A stretch of 64,000 nt of DNA from Onchocerca lupi. Taxonomy: Eukaryota; Nematoda; Chromadorea; Rhabditida; Onchocercidae. How positions within the stretch are numbered: position 1 is the first letter of the stretch; each line of letters begins with the position of its first letter. The notes under the pieces were generated by a model. The model did no database searches and had not been told where the DNA came from. It was given only the letters and a program-made list of their open reading frames with translations. The translations under genes were made by a program, and so were the position numbers. The stretch spans positions 124,001 to 188,000 of the forward strand of contig JAOVVO010000003.1 of the NCBI GenBank assembly GCA_028564675.1, read 5' to 3'. Below are positions 45,560 through 54,921 of this stretch, one piece after another.

Positions 45560-46450
45560 TCATATAGTAGATGAGACTGTTGCAGAATCTAAGGGACGTG
45601 TTAGGTTAGCATTAACATTAAGTTTAATTAGTCGTCTACTACTTATTTTTCTAAAAGGATCACAGCTGATCTTTTTTTTCTAGATTTGCCGCTTAAAGAA
45701 AGCAGCTATTATAGCTTAATGTTGTTATTGGACTACTTATATTATATATTATTCCAATTGAAAGTGATTTATCTATAGAAAAATGGAGTAAAAGATCAGT
45801 TTTGATATAGAGATATTAAAAATCAAGTTATTGTAAAGAGGACGGTTAGAATTGCGGTAATAGATGGACATAGTATGTGCTTTTATTGTTTAAACAACCT
45901 CTATTCGTCAACTTTAATCATTCGTATTCTATGTTAGTTGTTTGAAAGTAGGAGAGTTACTATCTTAAAGGCTAATATTCGTATTACTTGCCTAGGATAT
46001 TTTCAACCAATTGCTGCGATGAATCCATGTATATGTGGTTATTTAGGGGATTTGAGTAGATCATGTAATAAAACTTTATGGCATGACGGAAATTATAAAG
46101 GCAAAAAAATGTCAAGAATGTTTCTTGATAAAAAAGAGATGTATGTGTCAAAATGTTAGCCTGTCAGTATTTTGAACCTTATTTAAAAGGAGAGAGTACT
46201 GGTAATGTAAAGACAATTTAAACTGAATGCTACGGTGAGTTAAGTATTAATTGCAACTCAGAAGTAAGCGGTGGAACATTAGATAAATTTACTAAGCTAG
46301 ATTAAGTAGAAGGACTATGTTTCTAATCGGGGTTACATATGCATATGAAAGTGATAAGAACCATTCAAATTTTGAGAAGAGTGGAGAGATGAGAAGAGAG
46401 CACATGTCCGCTGAAGTGCTAACTAGGATAGAGCATATTAGTGAATAGAC
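45560..46450 (+). pseudogene. comM: Wrecked ComM/YifB (Mg-chelatase-like AAA helicase)
   Basis: Ordered ComM fragments on the plus strand. DETVAESKGRVRLALTL (about 45575) belongs to the N-terminal domain, then DLPLKESSYY in another frame. PLFVNFNHSYSM (about 45900) matches the 'RPFRxPHHSxS' segment. RRVTILKANIRITCLGYFQPI followed by AAMNPCICGY (45950-46050) matches the sensor/zinc-like block. LNAYGELSINCN with SGGTLDKFTKLD, and HMHMKVIRTIQIL with MRREHMSAEVL (to about 46440), match the C-terminal part. Walker A is missing and several frameshifts, stops and an internal deletion are needed; the remnant is about 0.9 kb against about 1.5 kb intact. Intact ComM is a branch-migration helicase for transformation and recombination. 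Confidence 0.8.
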
Positions 46451-47164
46451 CTATTTGATGAGCGGCTTTAAAAATTATGTATGTTACTCTTAGATAAATT
46501 AAAATATTCTATTTAGAGAGTAAAGTTATGGCATTTTAAAAAATTCTAAATATAAAGAAGGAGATGGTGTTTTTGTACCATTGTAGAAGGATATAAACAA
46601 GCTGAAGATTACTGAGAAATTTTAGGTGCTATTGAGTGGGCCTTAATGAGTGTGTTAGAAGAAAGAGTAAATAAAAACAGCTGCAAGTTGTTGGTATGAA
46701 TTGTAGCAGTTTTATATGGTTGCTTATTTTTTAAGTCTAGCTTATGTAATTTCTGTTACTATAGAGCAACGTTAACTTATGTTGGTATGATAATAGCCTG
46801 AAGGTAAAGGATATTATATGCACTTGCAGTGACTAATCTCATATTTACTGGTTCTCTGCTAGCTGCTACATAGTGATACCTACTGTAAACTTTTCTAAGT
46901 TGATAAATGGAGAAATTAGGATAGTTGAAAAGCGTAGATATTTAATAAGGAAAAGAGATAAGTCTTTCCCCCTTTTTTTAACATTTTCTGGTTTTTATAT
47001 CAATTAGGTAATATATTTAATAGTTACCGCTGATAATTGATGATACTTATAATGTAAGAATAAGTAAATCTTGTTTACTGTTTATAGAAGTGAAAAATGT
47101 TTGCATGTTGTTAAAAAAACAGTAACTTATTATTGAGTGAATTTACTAAATTTGAGAAATGTAA
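46451..47164. other. Intergenic region before ftsZ
   Basis: About 710 bases. A hydrophobic coding-like trace (ALAVTNLIFTGSLLAAT, about 46820-46870) is broken by stops and unassigned. The right end should hold the ftsZ promoter. Confidence 0.4.
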
Positions 47165-48355
47165 ATGTCTATTAACTTCAGTTTAGCGGAGTTGCCTGTT
47201 CTATATCCAAGAATTACTGTTATAGGTGTTGGTGGTGCTGGTGGAAATGCCGTGAATAACATGATTCAATCTAATTTGCAGGGAGTAAATTTTGTTGTAG
47301 CAAATACTGATGCTCAGGCGCTGGAAAAGTCATTGTGCGATAAAAAAATTCAGTTAGGTATTAATTTAACTAAGGGGCTTGGTGCTGGTGCTTTACCTGA
47401 TATTGGTAAAGGTGCGGCAGAAGAATCAATTGAAGAAGTTATGGAACATATAAAAGATAGTCATATGCTCTTTATTACAGCGGGAATGGGTGGTGGTACT
47501 GGTACAGGTGCAGCACCAGTAATTGCGAAAGCGGCAAGAGAAGCAAGAGCTGCAGTTAAAGATAAAATGTTAAAAGAGAAGAAGATATTGACTGTTGGGG
47601 TTGTAACCAAGCCATTTGACTTTGAAGGTGTACGTCGTATGCGCATTGCAGAACTCGGACTTGAGGAATTGCAAAAATATGTAGATACACTGATTGTTAT
47701 TCCAAACCAAAACTTATTTAGAATTGCCAACGAAAAAACTACATTTGCTGATGCGTTTAAACTTGCTGATAATGTTCTGCATATTGGCATCAGAGGAGTA
47801 ACTGACTTAATGGTTATGCCAGGACTCATTAATCTTGACTTTGCTGATATAGGAACAGTGATGACCGAAATGGGTAAAGCAATGATTGGTACTGGAGAAG
47901 CAGGGGGAGAAGATAGGGCAGTTACTGCTGCAGAGGCTGCAATATCTAATCCATTGCTCGATAATATGTCAATGAAAGGTGCACAGGGAATATTAATTAA
48001 TATTACTGGTGGTGAGGACATGACTCTATTTGAAGTTGATGCTGCGGCGAATAGAGTGCGTGAAGAGGTAGATGAAGACGCAAATATAATATTTGGTGCT
48101 ACTTTTGATCAAGCAATGGAAGGCAAAGTTAGAGTTTCTGTTCTTGCAACTGGTATTGATAATAGTAATATTCGTGACGATAGAGCAGAAACTTCGTCTG
48201 TCAGTCAAACTAGGATTTCAAAGGAAGAAAAGTTCAAGTGGTCTTATAGCCAGGCTTCAGTACCGAAGACAAAGCCAGTTGAGCAAGTAAGTGAAAGGGT
48301 AAAATGGAATAACAATATCTATGATATACCAGCTTATTTAAGAAGAAAAAAATAA
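47165..48355 (+). CDS. ftsZ: Cell division protein FtsZ
   Basis: A 396-residue tubulin-like GTPase that forms the Z-ring. N-terminal VIGVGGAGGNAVNNM, the tubulin signature GGGTGTGAAPVIA, the synergy-loop region TFADAFKLADNVLHIGI and the C-terminal IPAYLRRKK, matching the FtsA/ZipA-binding tail (D-IP-x-FLR), are all present. No ftsA or ftsQ is adjacent. The marker is widely used for Wolbachia typing. Start at 47165, with TTTGAGAAATGTAA just upstream giving a weak ribosome binding site. Confidence 0.98.
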   Translation: MSINFSLAELPVLYPRITVIGVGGAGGNAVNNMIQSNLQGVNFVVANTDAQALEKSLCDKKIQLGINLTKGLGAGALPDIGKGAAEESIEEVMEHIKDSHMLFITAGMGGGTGTGAAPVIAKAAREARAAVKDKMLKEKKILTVGVVTKPFDFEGVRRMRIAELGLEELQKYVDTLIVIPNQNLFRIANEKTTFADAFKLADNVLHIGIRGVTDLMVMPGLINLDFADIGTVMTEMGKAMIGTGEAGGEDRAVTAAEAAISNPLLDNMSMKGAQGILINITGGEDMTLFEVDAAANRVREEVDEDANIIFGATFDQAMEGKVRVSVLATGIDNSNIRDDRAETSSVSQTRISKEEKFKWSYSQASVPKTKPVEQVSERVKWNNNIYDIPAYLRRKK

Positions 48356-48654
48356 TGTAGTTTTTGGTACTTCACTGAGGGCTAAGTGAATTTATGGTAA
48401 AAATAGAAAAGGAAAGAATAGCAGATAGGGTAGTGTATATAGCTATTAAGCTCAAAGTTGTATAAAAGACGTGTAGCAAGGGGGTTTTGCATCTTTGAAT
48501 TTAGGTTAGTAGGTATAAAATTTTTTAAGTTTTAGATAATCAGGTGATGTTGAGTAATATGAAAAAAATCACTTTTGAAAAATGTGGTCATGTTAGAACA
48601 ATCATGTTTATCACTTTTCCCAGTTTCATAGAAGATGGATGGAAAGATGAGTAA

Positions 48655-49122
48655 ATGTTAGAAGTGAATGTTCTTGATGAGAGATGGTATAGCATTACAG
48701 ATAATCCAAAGCGGTTTGTATTAAGCGTTATGAATGTTTCTCTGCAAAAATTGGAGATAGACTACTATAAGCCAAGTATATCAGTAGTTCTTGCTGATGA
48801 TAATTTACTACATCAACTTAATTTAAAATTTAGAAAAATAGATAAACCAACTAATGTGTTATCATTTCGGTGTGAGCGATTATCTAATAAGTGTGATCTA
48901 GGTGACTTAGCGATTTCAATAGACACAATACAAAAAGAGTCGAATAAATACAATATATCTACCATAGCTCACGTTGCACATATGTTAGTACATGGGTTAC
49001 TACATTTACTTGGTTATGATCACCAAAAAGAAGATGAAGAAGTTATAATGAAAAGCTGGGAAAGCAGGATTTTGAACTCTTTCAGCTGTAATTACTTATC
49101 TAATTTAAAGGTAATTGAATAA
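48655..49122 (+). CDS. ybeY: Endoribonuclease YbeY
   Basis: A 155-residue metal-dependent RNase for 16S rRNA 3'-end maturation and ribosome quality control. The zinc-binding signature is intact: HMLVHGLLHLLGYDHQKE. The preceding TNVLSFR and DLAISIDTIQ segments are typical. Spacing to sdhB is 81 bases on the same strand. Confidence 0.95.
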   Translation: MLEVNVLDERWYSITDNPKRFVLSVMNVSLQKLEIDYYKPSISVVLADDNLLHQLNLKFRKIDKPTNVLSFRCERLSNKCDLGDLAISIDTIQKESNKYNISTIAHVAHMLVHGLLHLLGYDHQKEDEEVIMKSWESRILNSFSCNYLSNLKVIE

Positions 49123-49203
49123 AAATATAGTAGATAATAGCAAAATATGTTATTTACAAAATAGAAGCTATTTAAATAGCCATAGGTAATAAAAGGTAAA
49201 CAT

Positions 49204-49992
49204 ATGGTCCAGTTTTCTTTGCCAAAGAACTCTAAAATTAATGAAAAGGGTAAAGTTTATCCTGCTCCTGCTAAGGCAAAAAACGTTAGAAGATTTCAAA
49301 TTTACCGTTGGTCAGCTGATGACGGGAAAAATCCTAGAATAGACACATTTTTTGTTGATATGGATAATTGTGGCTCTATGGTGCTTGATGCTCTGATAAA
49401 GATAAAGGATGAAATAGATTCGACCTTAACTTTCAGGCGTTCTTGTAGAGAAGGAATATGTGGATCTTGTGCTATGAATATTGCTGGAACCAATACTCTT
49501 GCATGTATTAAGTCTATATTTGATATAAAAGGTGACGTGAAAGTATATCCATTACCTCATATGTATGTAATAAAAGACTTAGTTTCAGACTTGAGCCAAT
49601 TTTATGAGCAATACAAGTCAATTAATCCTTGGTTACAAGCAGATAAGCCTAGTTTATTAAATAAGGAGTATTCACAGTCTCCTGAAGATAGAAGAAAACT
49701 TGATGGACTTTCTGATTGTATATTATGTGCCTGTTGTTCAACTAGTTGTCCGAACTACTGGTGGAACAGTAATAAGTTTTTAGGACCTGCAGTACTGTTG
49801 CAGGCTTACAGGTGGATCGCTGATAGTCGTGATAATAAGACAGGTGAGAGGCTTGATGCTTTAAATGACCCATTTAAGTTATATTGCTGTCATACAATAA
49901 TGAATTGTACAAAAACTTGTCCTAAGGGGCTTAATCCGGCAAGAGCAATAGTAAAAATAAAGCAGCTTATGTTAAAGAGGAGAGGAGTTTGA
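49204..49992 (+). CDS. sdhB: Succinate dehydrogenase iron-sulfur subunit
   Basis: A 262-residue electron-transfer subunit of complex II. The 2Fe-2S site is RSCREGICGSCAMNIAGTNT followed by LAC, and the 4Fe-4S and 3Fe-4S clusters are in CILCACCSTSCPNYWW and CCHTIMNCTKTCPKGLNP. All cluster cysteines are present. It is separated from sdhA by about 29 kb. It ends four bases before the convergent PAS gene. Confidence 0.98.
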   Translation: MVQFSLPKNSKINEKGKVYPAPAKAKNVRRFQIYRWSADDGKNPRIDTFFVDMDNCGSMVLDALIKIKDEIDSTLTFRRSCREGICGSCAMNIAGTNTLACIKSIFDIKGDVKVYPLPHMYVIKDLVSDLSQFYEQYKSINPWLQADKPSLLNKEYSQSPEDRRKLDGLSDCILCACCSTSCPNYWWNSNKFLGPAVLLQAYRWIADSRDNKTGERLDALNDPFKLYCCHTIMNCTKTCPKGLNPARAIVKIKQLMLKRRGV

Positions 49993-49995
49993 ATG

Positions 49996-51132
49996 TTACC
50001 TCTTGCACTCTTCGTATGAGAATAGTAGACCTTCTGAAGCATAAGGTATTATTAATGTTCTAAATGCTTTTCCATTTGTGAGATTGATTGTACTATTGTA
50101 TGGTGTAAGTAATTTTTTGAATAACTCATGCCTTTGGTTACTAATAGCTTGAAAATCCTCTTGTTTTAAAAGTTTTTTAGATTCGAATAAGTAAAACATG
50201 ACTTCATGATAAGTGGGATAAGATGCCAAGAGCTTTATGTCAAATTGAAAGCTTTTTATAAAAGCATTATTAAAAAACTTTAGTTTTTGATTCCTACTGT
50301 ATATCGTGATAGCAATTGGTAGTTCCTCAAGTAAATTTTTCTGTGCTGCTAAGTAGCTATCTAATCTAACGTATAATTCCTCTGTATCACTAATATCTTT
50401 TCCATACATTACTATGCCACCGGAGTTTCGTATTGGAATTTTAATAAAATCAAAAACCTTACGTTCGTTTTTGTAAGTTATTACATGTTTTCCTGATTTC
50501 ACGCTTTGAGCGCTGTTAGTAACAGTCAATCTTTGAGAGCTATTTATATATTTATCATAAAAAGAGTTATAAAACTTTATTTTTTTATTTTCATTATATT
50601 TGAGTATCGGAAATGGCAGAGAGTTGAAAATATTTCTATAGCTCTCTATTTTCTGTTTAAGTTTGTTATTTTCTAGTTCAAGTTCAGTAGCTTGTATCTT
50701 ATAATCTGAAATGTTTCTTATCCACAGCAACACGCCGATTACAGTATTAGAATCATCTATTATACTTCTGCCATAGCAGATACAGTAGATCTCGCCATCT
50801 TTTGATTTTAAATCCAGAGTAAAGGATTTATTTATTTTTTTTGCCTCAGTAAAATTTTTAATTAAGCTTTCTGATTGCTCAAAAAAGTTTACGAACTCAT
50901 TGAATGAGTAAAAAACGGTGTTGAGTAAAATCAGTAAATTAGGGGAAAACTTTTCTATACGTTTTTTTGCGTCCCAGATATAAAACCCATCGTCTACAGT
51001 ATCAATTAGATTGTTTATTATAATATTTTGATGTTGTAAGCTCTTAATTCTGTTATCTACTTTCAACTTAGAATAAGAGAGAAAGAATAGTATTAAAATT
51101 AATAATAAGACTACTTCATACAAAAAAAACAT
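49996..51132 (-). CDS. PAS-domain membrane sensor lacking a kinase domain
   Basis: A 378-residue protein with one N-terminal membrane helix (about 2-20) and then three PAS-like segments: about 45-145 (DTVDDGFYIWDAKKRIEKFS, ending with a PAC-like LLWIRNISDYK), about 165-255 (SLPFPILKYNENKKIKFYN, GIVMYGKDISD) and about 270-375 (ELPIAITIYSRNQKLKFFN). It ends in LLFSYEECKR and stop, where the alphaproteobacterial kinases of this type (DivL/PleC-like) read 'FSYEDVTDRL' and continue into more PAS and histidine kinase domains. So it looks truncated, although the frame is intact. It is last in the gpsA-pgpA-GNAT-PAS run. It may be a signal-input protein or a recent truncation. Confidence 0.7.
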   Translation of the reverse strand: MFFLYEVVLLLILILFFLSYSKLKVDNRIKSLQHQNIIINNLIDTVDDGFYIWDAKKRIEKFSPNLLILLNTVFYSFNEFVNFFEQSESLIKNFTEAKKINKSFTLDLKSKDGEIYCICYGRSIIDDSNTVIGVLLWIRNISDYKIQATELELENNKLKQKIESYRNIFNSLPFPILKYNENKKIKFYNSFYDKYINSSQRLTVTNSAQSVKSGKHVITYKNERKVFDFIKIPIRNSGGIVMYGKDISDTEELYVRLDSYLAAQKNLLEELPIAITIYSRNQKLKFFNNAFIKSFQFDIKLLASYPTYHEVMFYLFESKKLLKQEDFQAISNQRHELFKKLLTPYNSTINLTNGKAFRTLIIPYASEGLLFSYEECKR

Positions 51133-51188
51133 ATTACCTTTAAAACGGACGTAAAAATTTGTAACTGCTCAATAAAGGTATGTATAAG

Positions 51189-51968
51189 TTATGCTGAAGA
51201 AGTATACAAGTAAAGATTGCCTAATATCTGAAAGCCCAATCTTTTATAAAGATTGACAGAAGGTTTCATACAGTGTGCTACTACGTATTTGCATTTAAGC
51301 TGCTGGATTATTTTGATTCTTTCTAAAACCATTTGGGTACCTATTCCACGTTTTCTATGAATTGGTAAAACTCCATCACTGTAAAAACCAGCTACGCTAT
51401 CTTGAATATAAAAGCCACATGTTCCGACAACTTCATTATTTAGTGTTACGAGAAAAAACCTTAATTTTGAGTTTTTATCATTGTAGCTTGATAAGCCGCG
51501 GAAAAATGTACTAACGATTCCAATATTATGATGAAAGATTTTAGAGGTATATAAATCTAATTGTTCTAAAAGGTTGCTGCTATTTACAACATTCAACCTT
51601 AAATTTGGAACAACGTCGGCAGACAGGAGATAATTTTTCATATTAATTAAAACTTTTTTTGGTGTACTAATGTGTTTTATCTTATTTTTTTCTAGAACAT
51701 TATTTGTCTTCGTATGTGGATTCATTACCCATGTTGCTTCTATATTCCTTGCCCTAAGATAATCTAAAGTTTTTTGTACAGAAAGTTCAGTACATTGATC
51801 CTCACAGAATACAAAATTAAATAATGATTCCTTGGTTCCATTTATTGTAAACCCGATGTTATCAAATTCATTGTGCACTTCCCACCGAGATAAATTTGCT
51901 GCGTGCAGTATATAATCCTTTAGATTTTGAGTAACCAGATTTGAATAATAGATTTCCTTATCCTGCAT
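51189..51968 (-). CDS. GNAT-family N-acetyltransferase
   Basis: A 259-residue protein whose C-terminal half is a GNAT acetyltransferase: FFLVTLNNEVVGTCGFYIQD for the central strands, then the acetyl-CoA pyrophosphate loop IHRKRGIGTQMVLERIKII (the R/Q-x-x-G-x-G/A motif) and NLYKRLGFQILGNLYLY at the end. The N-terminal 120 residues carry a second, weaker GNAT-like region. The substrate is unknown. The start overlaps the end of pgpA by 11 bases, so the genes are translationally coupled. Confidence 0.85.
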   Translation of the reverse strand: MQDKEIYYSNLVTQNLKDYILHAANLSRWEVHNEFDNIGFTINGTKESLFNFVFCEDQCTELSVQKTLDYLRARNIEATWVMNPHTKTNNVLEKNKIKHISTPKKVLINMKNYLLSADVVPNLRLNVVNSSNLLEQLDLYTSKIFHHNIGIVSTFFRGLSSYNDKNSKLRFFLVTLNNEVVGTCGFYIQDSVAGFYSDGVLPIHRKRGIGTQMVLERIKIIQQLKCKYVVAHCMKPSVNLYKRLGFQILGNLYLYTSSA

Positions 51969-52440
51969 ATACAGATAATGAACAATAAAAAGCCTCTATA
52001 AAAACATAGGCTAAAATTGCAGCTATAATATCATCTAGCATAACGCCTAAAGGACACTTAATATTTTTATCAATCAGATTTATAGGCCATGTTTTTATTA
52101 TATCAAAAAACCTAAAAGAAAAAAAGCATAACATCAATAAGAGGCTATTAATTTCTTGGTTTAGCGACACCGAAATTAAAAATATTGTTAATAATTGGCC
52201 AACTACTTCATCAATCACTATCTCTTTTGGGTCATGTAGAGTGTGGTAGTGTTTTGTGTAGTTACTTATGGACCATAATCCAATTAAGAACAAGGAAATA
52301 ATAGTTACTGTACCTAGAATTCTGTTACTTAATACTATAGGAATAATTGGATAAGAAGCTAAGCTGCCCACAGTACCTGACATTTTTTTTACTGTGCCAG
52401 ATAACCACCATGTTGATATCAATTTATGAAAAATTTTCAT
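51958..52440 (-). CDS. pgpA: Phosphatidylglycerophosphatase A
   Basis: A 160-residue membrane phosphatase that removes the 3-phosphate of phosphatidylglycerophosphate to give phosphatidylglycerol. The family motifs are WLSGTVKKMSGTVGSLASYP, KEIVIDEVVGQL (the catalytic acidic segment) and FFDIIKTWPINLID followed by GVMLDDIIAAIL. Three or four hydrophobic helices fit an inner-membrane enzyme. It lies 19 bases after gpsA, which supplies the glycerol 3-phosphate for the same pathway. Confidence 0.93.
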   Translation of the reverse strand: MKIFHKLISTWWLSGTVKKMSGTVGSLASYPIIPIVLSNRILGTVTIISLFLIGLWSISNYTKHYHTLHDPKEIVIDEVVGQLLTIFLISVSLNQEINSLLLMLCFFSFRFFDIIKTWPINLIDKNIKCPLGVMLDDIIAAILAYVFIEAFYCSLSVYAG

Positions 52441-52459
52441 AATACACCAAAGTAAAAGA

Positions 52460-53443
52460 TTAACTTAAAAAAACAGAAATAGTATTCTCTATAGGAGCAT
52501 TTTCATATAATAGTCTATAAACAGCTTCACATATAGACATTTTTATCTTTAGCTTTTTTGCTAAGTAAAATACAGATTGAGCAGTACTAAGACCTTCAAT
52601 TACTAATTTACCTTCTAATAAAATTTGCTGGATATTAAAACTATTATTGCTACTACCTATTTTGAATCCAAAGAATAGATTTCTTGAATTTAAGGATGTG
52701 CATGTCATAATTAGATCACCCAAACATGCTGGTCCAAGTAATGTATCTATGTCTATATTACTATTATTGATTTTTGCTAGATAAACAGTTTGAATTTCAT
52801 TCATACTTTTTGCTATTAATGCTGCATGAGCATTGTATCCAAGTTTCTTACCTAAAATAATCCCACATGCTATAGCAAAAACATTCTTTAATGCTGCACA
52901 AATCTGTACCCCTATAACATCACTACTAAAATATAATTTAATATTTTCTTGTTGTAGCTCTAACATCAGCCTTACCCCTAGTGTATCATTTTGACACGCA
53001 AGAACCATTGAATAGGGTAATTTTTTTGCGACTTCTATAGCAAAGCTAGGGCCTGAAAAAATAGCAACAGGGTTATTAGGTAAAATTTCATTTACTATTT
53101 CACTCGGTAGTTTTAATGTAGATCTTTCTATTCCTTTACAGGCTAAAATTATTGCTACGTCTTGCTTTAACCCACAATTACGTAATTGCTGACATACCTG
53201 TCTTAAAGACTGGACGGGAACAGCAAGGATTATTGTTGAAGCATTAATTGTTTCTTCAATGGCTGACTTTACTAACACATTGCCAGAAATTCGATAACCA
53301 GGTAACTTGTCGCTTTCTCTTGTTCTATTGATTAATTCGAATGTAGTTCTATTACGGACCCACAGAACTACATTCTGCCTATCACTCAGTGAAATTGCAA
53401 TTGCTGTACCCCATGCACCAGCACCTAAAATCGATATCGTCAC
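52460..53443 (-). CDS. gpsA: Glycerol-3-phosphate dehydrogenase [NAD(P)+]
   Basis: A 327-residue enzyme reducing dihydroxyacetone phosphate to sn-glycerol 3-phosphate for phospholipid synthesis. The N-terminal NAD fold is SILGAGAWGTAIAISLS; IILACKGIE, AIFSGPSFAIEVA, the catalytic AALKNVFAIACG and GLGDLIMTCTS-like segment (here CLGDLIMTCTSLNSRN) follow. Length is normal. It heads the cluster running into pgpA, the GNAT gene and the PAS gene. Confidence 0.96.
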   Translation of the reverse strand: MTISILGAGAWGTAIAISLSDRQNVVLWVRNRTTFELINRTRESDKLPGYRISGNVLVKSAIEETINASTIILAVPVQSLRQVCQQLRNCGLKQDVAIILACKGIERSTLKLPSEIVNEILPNNPVAIFSGPSFAIEVAKKLPYSMVLACQNDTLGVRLMLELQQENIKLYFSSDVIGVQICAALKNVFAIACGIILGKKLGYNAHAALIAKSMNEIQTVYLAKINNSNIDIDTLLGPACLGDLIMTCTSLNSRNLFFGFKIGSSNNSFNIQQILLEGKLVIEGLSTAQSVFYLAKKLKIKMSICEAVYRLLYENAPIENTISVFLS

Positions 53444-53764
53444 ACAATGCCCCTGAAAATTATTATTCTACTTTAAAATGGCATGGTAGGTAAATTAAAA
53501 ATATGATATAGATATGTAAAATAGTTAAATATTTATTAACTTAAATACTCTTTCAATGATAATGATTTTAATTCAATATTTACTGAAAATAATATTGTTC
53601 TTATGATATATAATATATCTATTATGTTTTAGATCTGTTTATATAATTTTGGAATGGTATGTCCATTATAGTAGTTTTGACCATTTATTAATAAAAGTTT
53701 GATTTGTTACTTTCCTTAGTTATATATATTGCTAAAATTATAAATTACTTACGGGGTATAAAAT
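53444..53764. other. Divergent intergenic region between gpsA and ctrA
   Basis: About 320 bases, about 80 percent A+T, that must contain the promoters of gpsA and ctrA. No duplicated TTAA-type CtrA box pair could be fixed with confidence in this background. Confidence 0.4.
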
Positions 53765-54517
53765 ATGCGTATATTATTAATTGAAGATGATCAAGTAAGT
53801 GCAAAGACTGTAGTTAATGCTTTAACTTCTGATGGACACTTTTGTGATGTTGTAACTTCTGCGCAAGACTACAACAATAATATAGTTTCCTCGAATGGGG
53901 ATCATTATGACCTAGTTATTTTAGATATACACTTGCCAGGTGATATTGATGGATATGATATATTGTTAAGGTTAAGAAGTGCAAAAATTAAAGTTCCTGT
54001 CTTGATACTTTCATGTATATCTGCTGTTAATCAGAAAGCTAAAGGACTAGGGTATGGTGCTGATGATTACTTAACTAAACCATTCCACAAAAGTGAGCTG
54101 CTAGCTCGAATAAAGGCAATAGTCCGTCGTACTAAAGGACATCCTGAATCAGTGATAAAGATTGGTAATATAAATATTAATTTTGATCATAGAGTTGTTG
54201 AGGTAAAAGGTAAGACGGTTCACCTAACTAACAAAGAATATTCTATGATAGAGTTACTAGCGTTGCGTAAAGGCACTGTACTAACAAAAGAAATGTTTTT
54301 AAATCATCTTTATAATGGTTTAGATGAACCTTCAGATAATAAGATAGTTGATGTTTTTATGTGTAAGTTACGTAAGAAACTTGAAAGTGCGAATGATGGA
54401 AAAAGCCATATAGAAACTGTTTGGGGCAGAGGATATGTCCTAAAAGAATATCTTGATGATGAAGAATATTCTAATGTTAATATAGGAGAAAATAGTGGTG
54501 GCTATCAAGCAGAATAA
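53765..54517 (+). CDS. ctrA: Cell-cycle response regulator CtrA
   Basis: A 250-residue OmpR-type transcription factor, the alphaproteobacterial master cell-cycle regulator. The receiver has IEDDQ, the phospho-acceptor D54 in LVILDIHLPG and the conserved lysine in DDYLTKPF. The DNA-binding domain is highly typical of CtrA: HLTNKEYSMIELLALRKGTV, LTKEMFLNHLYNGLDEP, VDVFMCKLRKKL and GRGYVLKEY. The receiver has a short extra segment (SSNGDHYD) near the phosphosite relative to Caulobacter CtrA. Phosphorylation would come through CckA-ChpT-type relays not seen here. Confidence 0.95.
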   Translation: MRILLIEDDQVSAKTVVNALTSDGHFCDVVTSAQDYNNNIVSSNGDHYDLVILDIHLPGDIDGYDILLRLRSAKIKVPVLILSCISAVNQKAKGLGYGADDYLTKPFHKSELLARIKAIVRRTKGHPESVIKIGNININFDHRVVEVKGKTVHLTNKEYSMIELLALRKGTVLTKEMFLNHLYNGLDEPSDNKIVDVFMCKLRKKLESANDGKSHIETVWGRGYVLKEYLDDEEYSNVNIGENSGGYQAE

Positions 54518-54581
54518 ATGAAAGAAAACATATAAAATGCTTATTATTTAGGCTATCTTACCGGTGCTTATGTGGGTGCCT

Positions 54582-54921
54582 AGGTGAAATATAAGCCGAG
54601 TTCTGTTTATGTAGCTATTTATCTGGAGTAAATGTTACCATTTACTGCATGCGATTTACCCGAGTAGACATGAGGAAAAGCATAAAACCTACTCTTATTT
54701 AATCTTGCTCCTAGTGTTGGTTACTCAACTACCAATGTTGCCATTGGTATGGTATGCTCTTACCACACCTTTTCACCCTTACCTAAAAATCTTAGGCGGT
54801 AATTTTCTGTAGTCCTGAACTGAAGTCACCTCCGGCGGGTATTATCCGTCACTATTTTTCCTTGGAGCCCGGACTTTCCTCTGCTGTATTTATCACACAA
54901 CAGCAGCTACTTATTTCACCC
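54582..54921 (-). ncRNA. rnpB: RNase P RNA
   Basis: Catalytic RNA that removes 5' leaders from pre-tRNAs. On the minus strand it begins GGGTGAAATAAG and ends TTATATTTCACC, which pair to form P1. The universal core is unmistakable: GAGGAAAGTCCGGGCTCC near the 5' end, the GCCGGAGGTGACTTCAG segment, GGTAAGGGTGAAAAGGTG in the middle and CAGAACTCGGCTTAT at the 3' end. Length is about 340 bases. A TAAAAT at 54931-54936 lies at -10 distance from the 5' end. It converges on ctrA. Confidence 0.95.

Noticed and set aside
47461..48021. 186-codon frame antisense to ftsZ
   Set aside because: Lies wholly inside ftsZ in the opposite strand, composition follows the ftsZ codon pattern, no domain; a shadow.
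53444..53764. CtrA-binding boxes in the ctrA promoter
   Set aside because: TTAA motifs are expected often by chance at this base composition; no convincing spaced pair.
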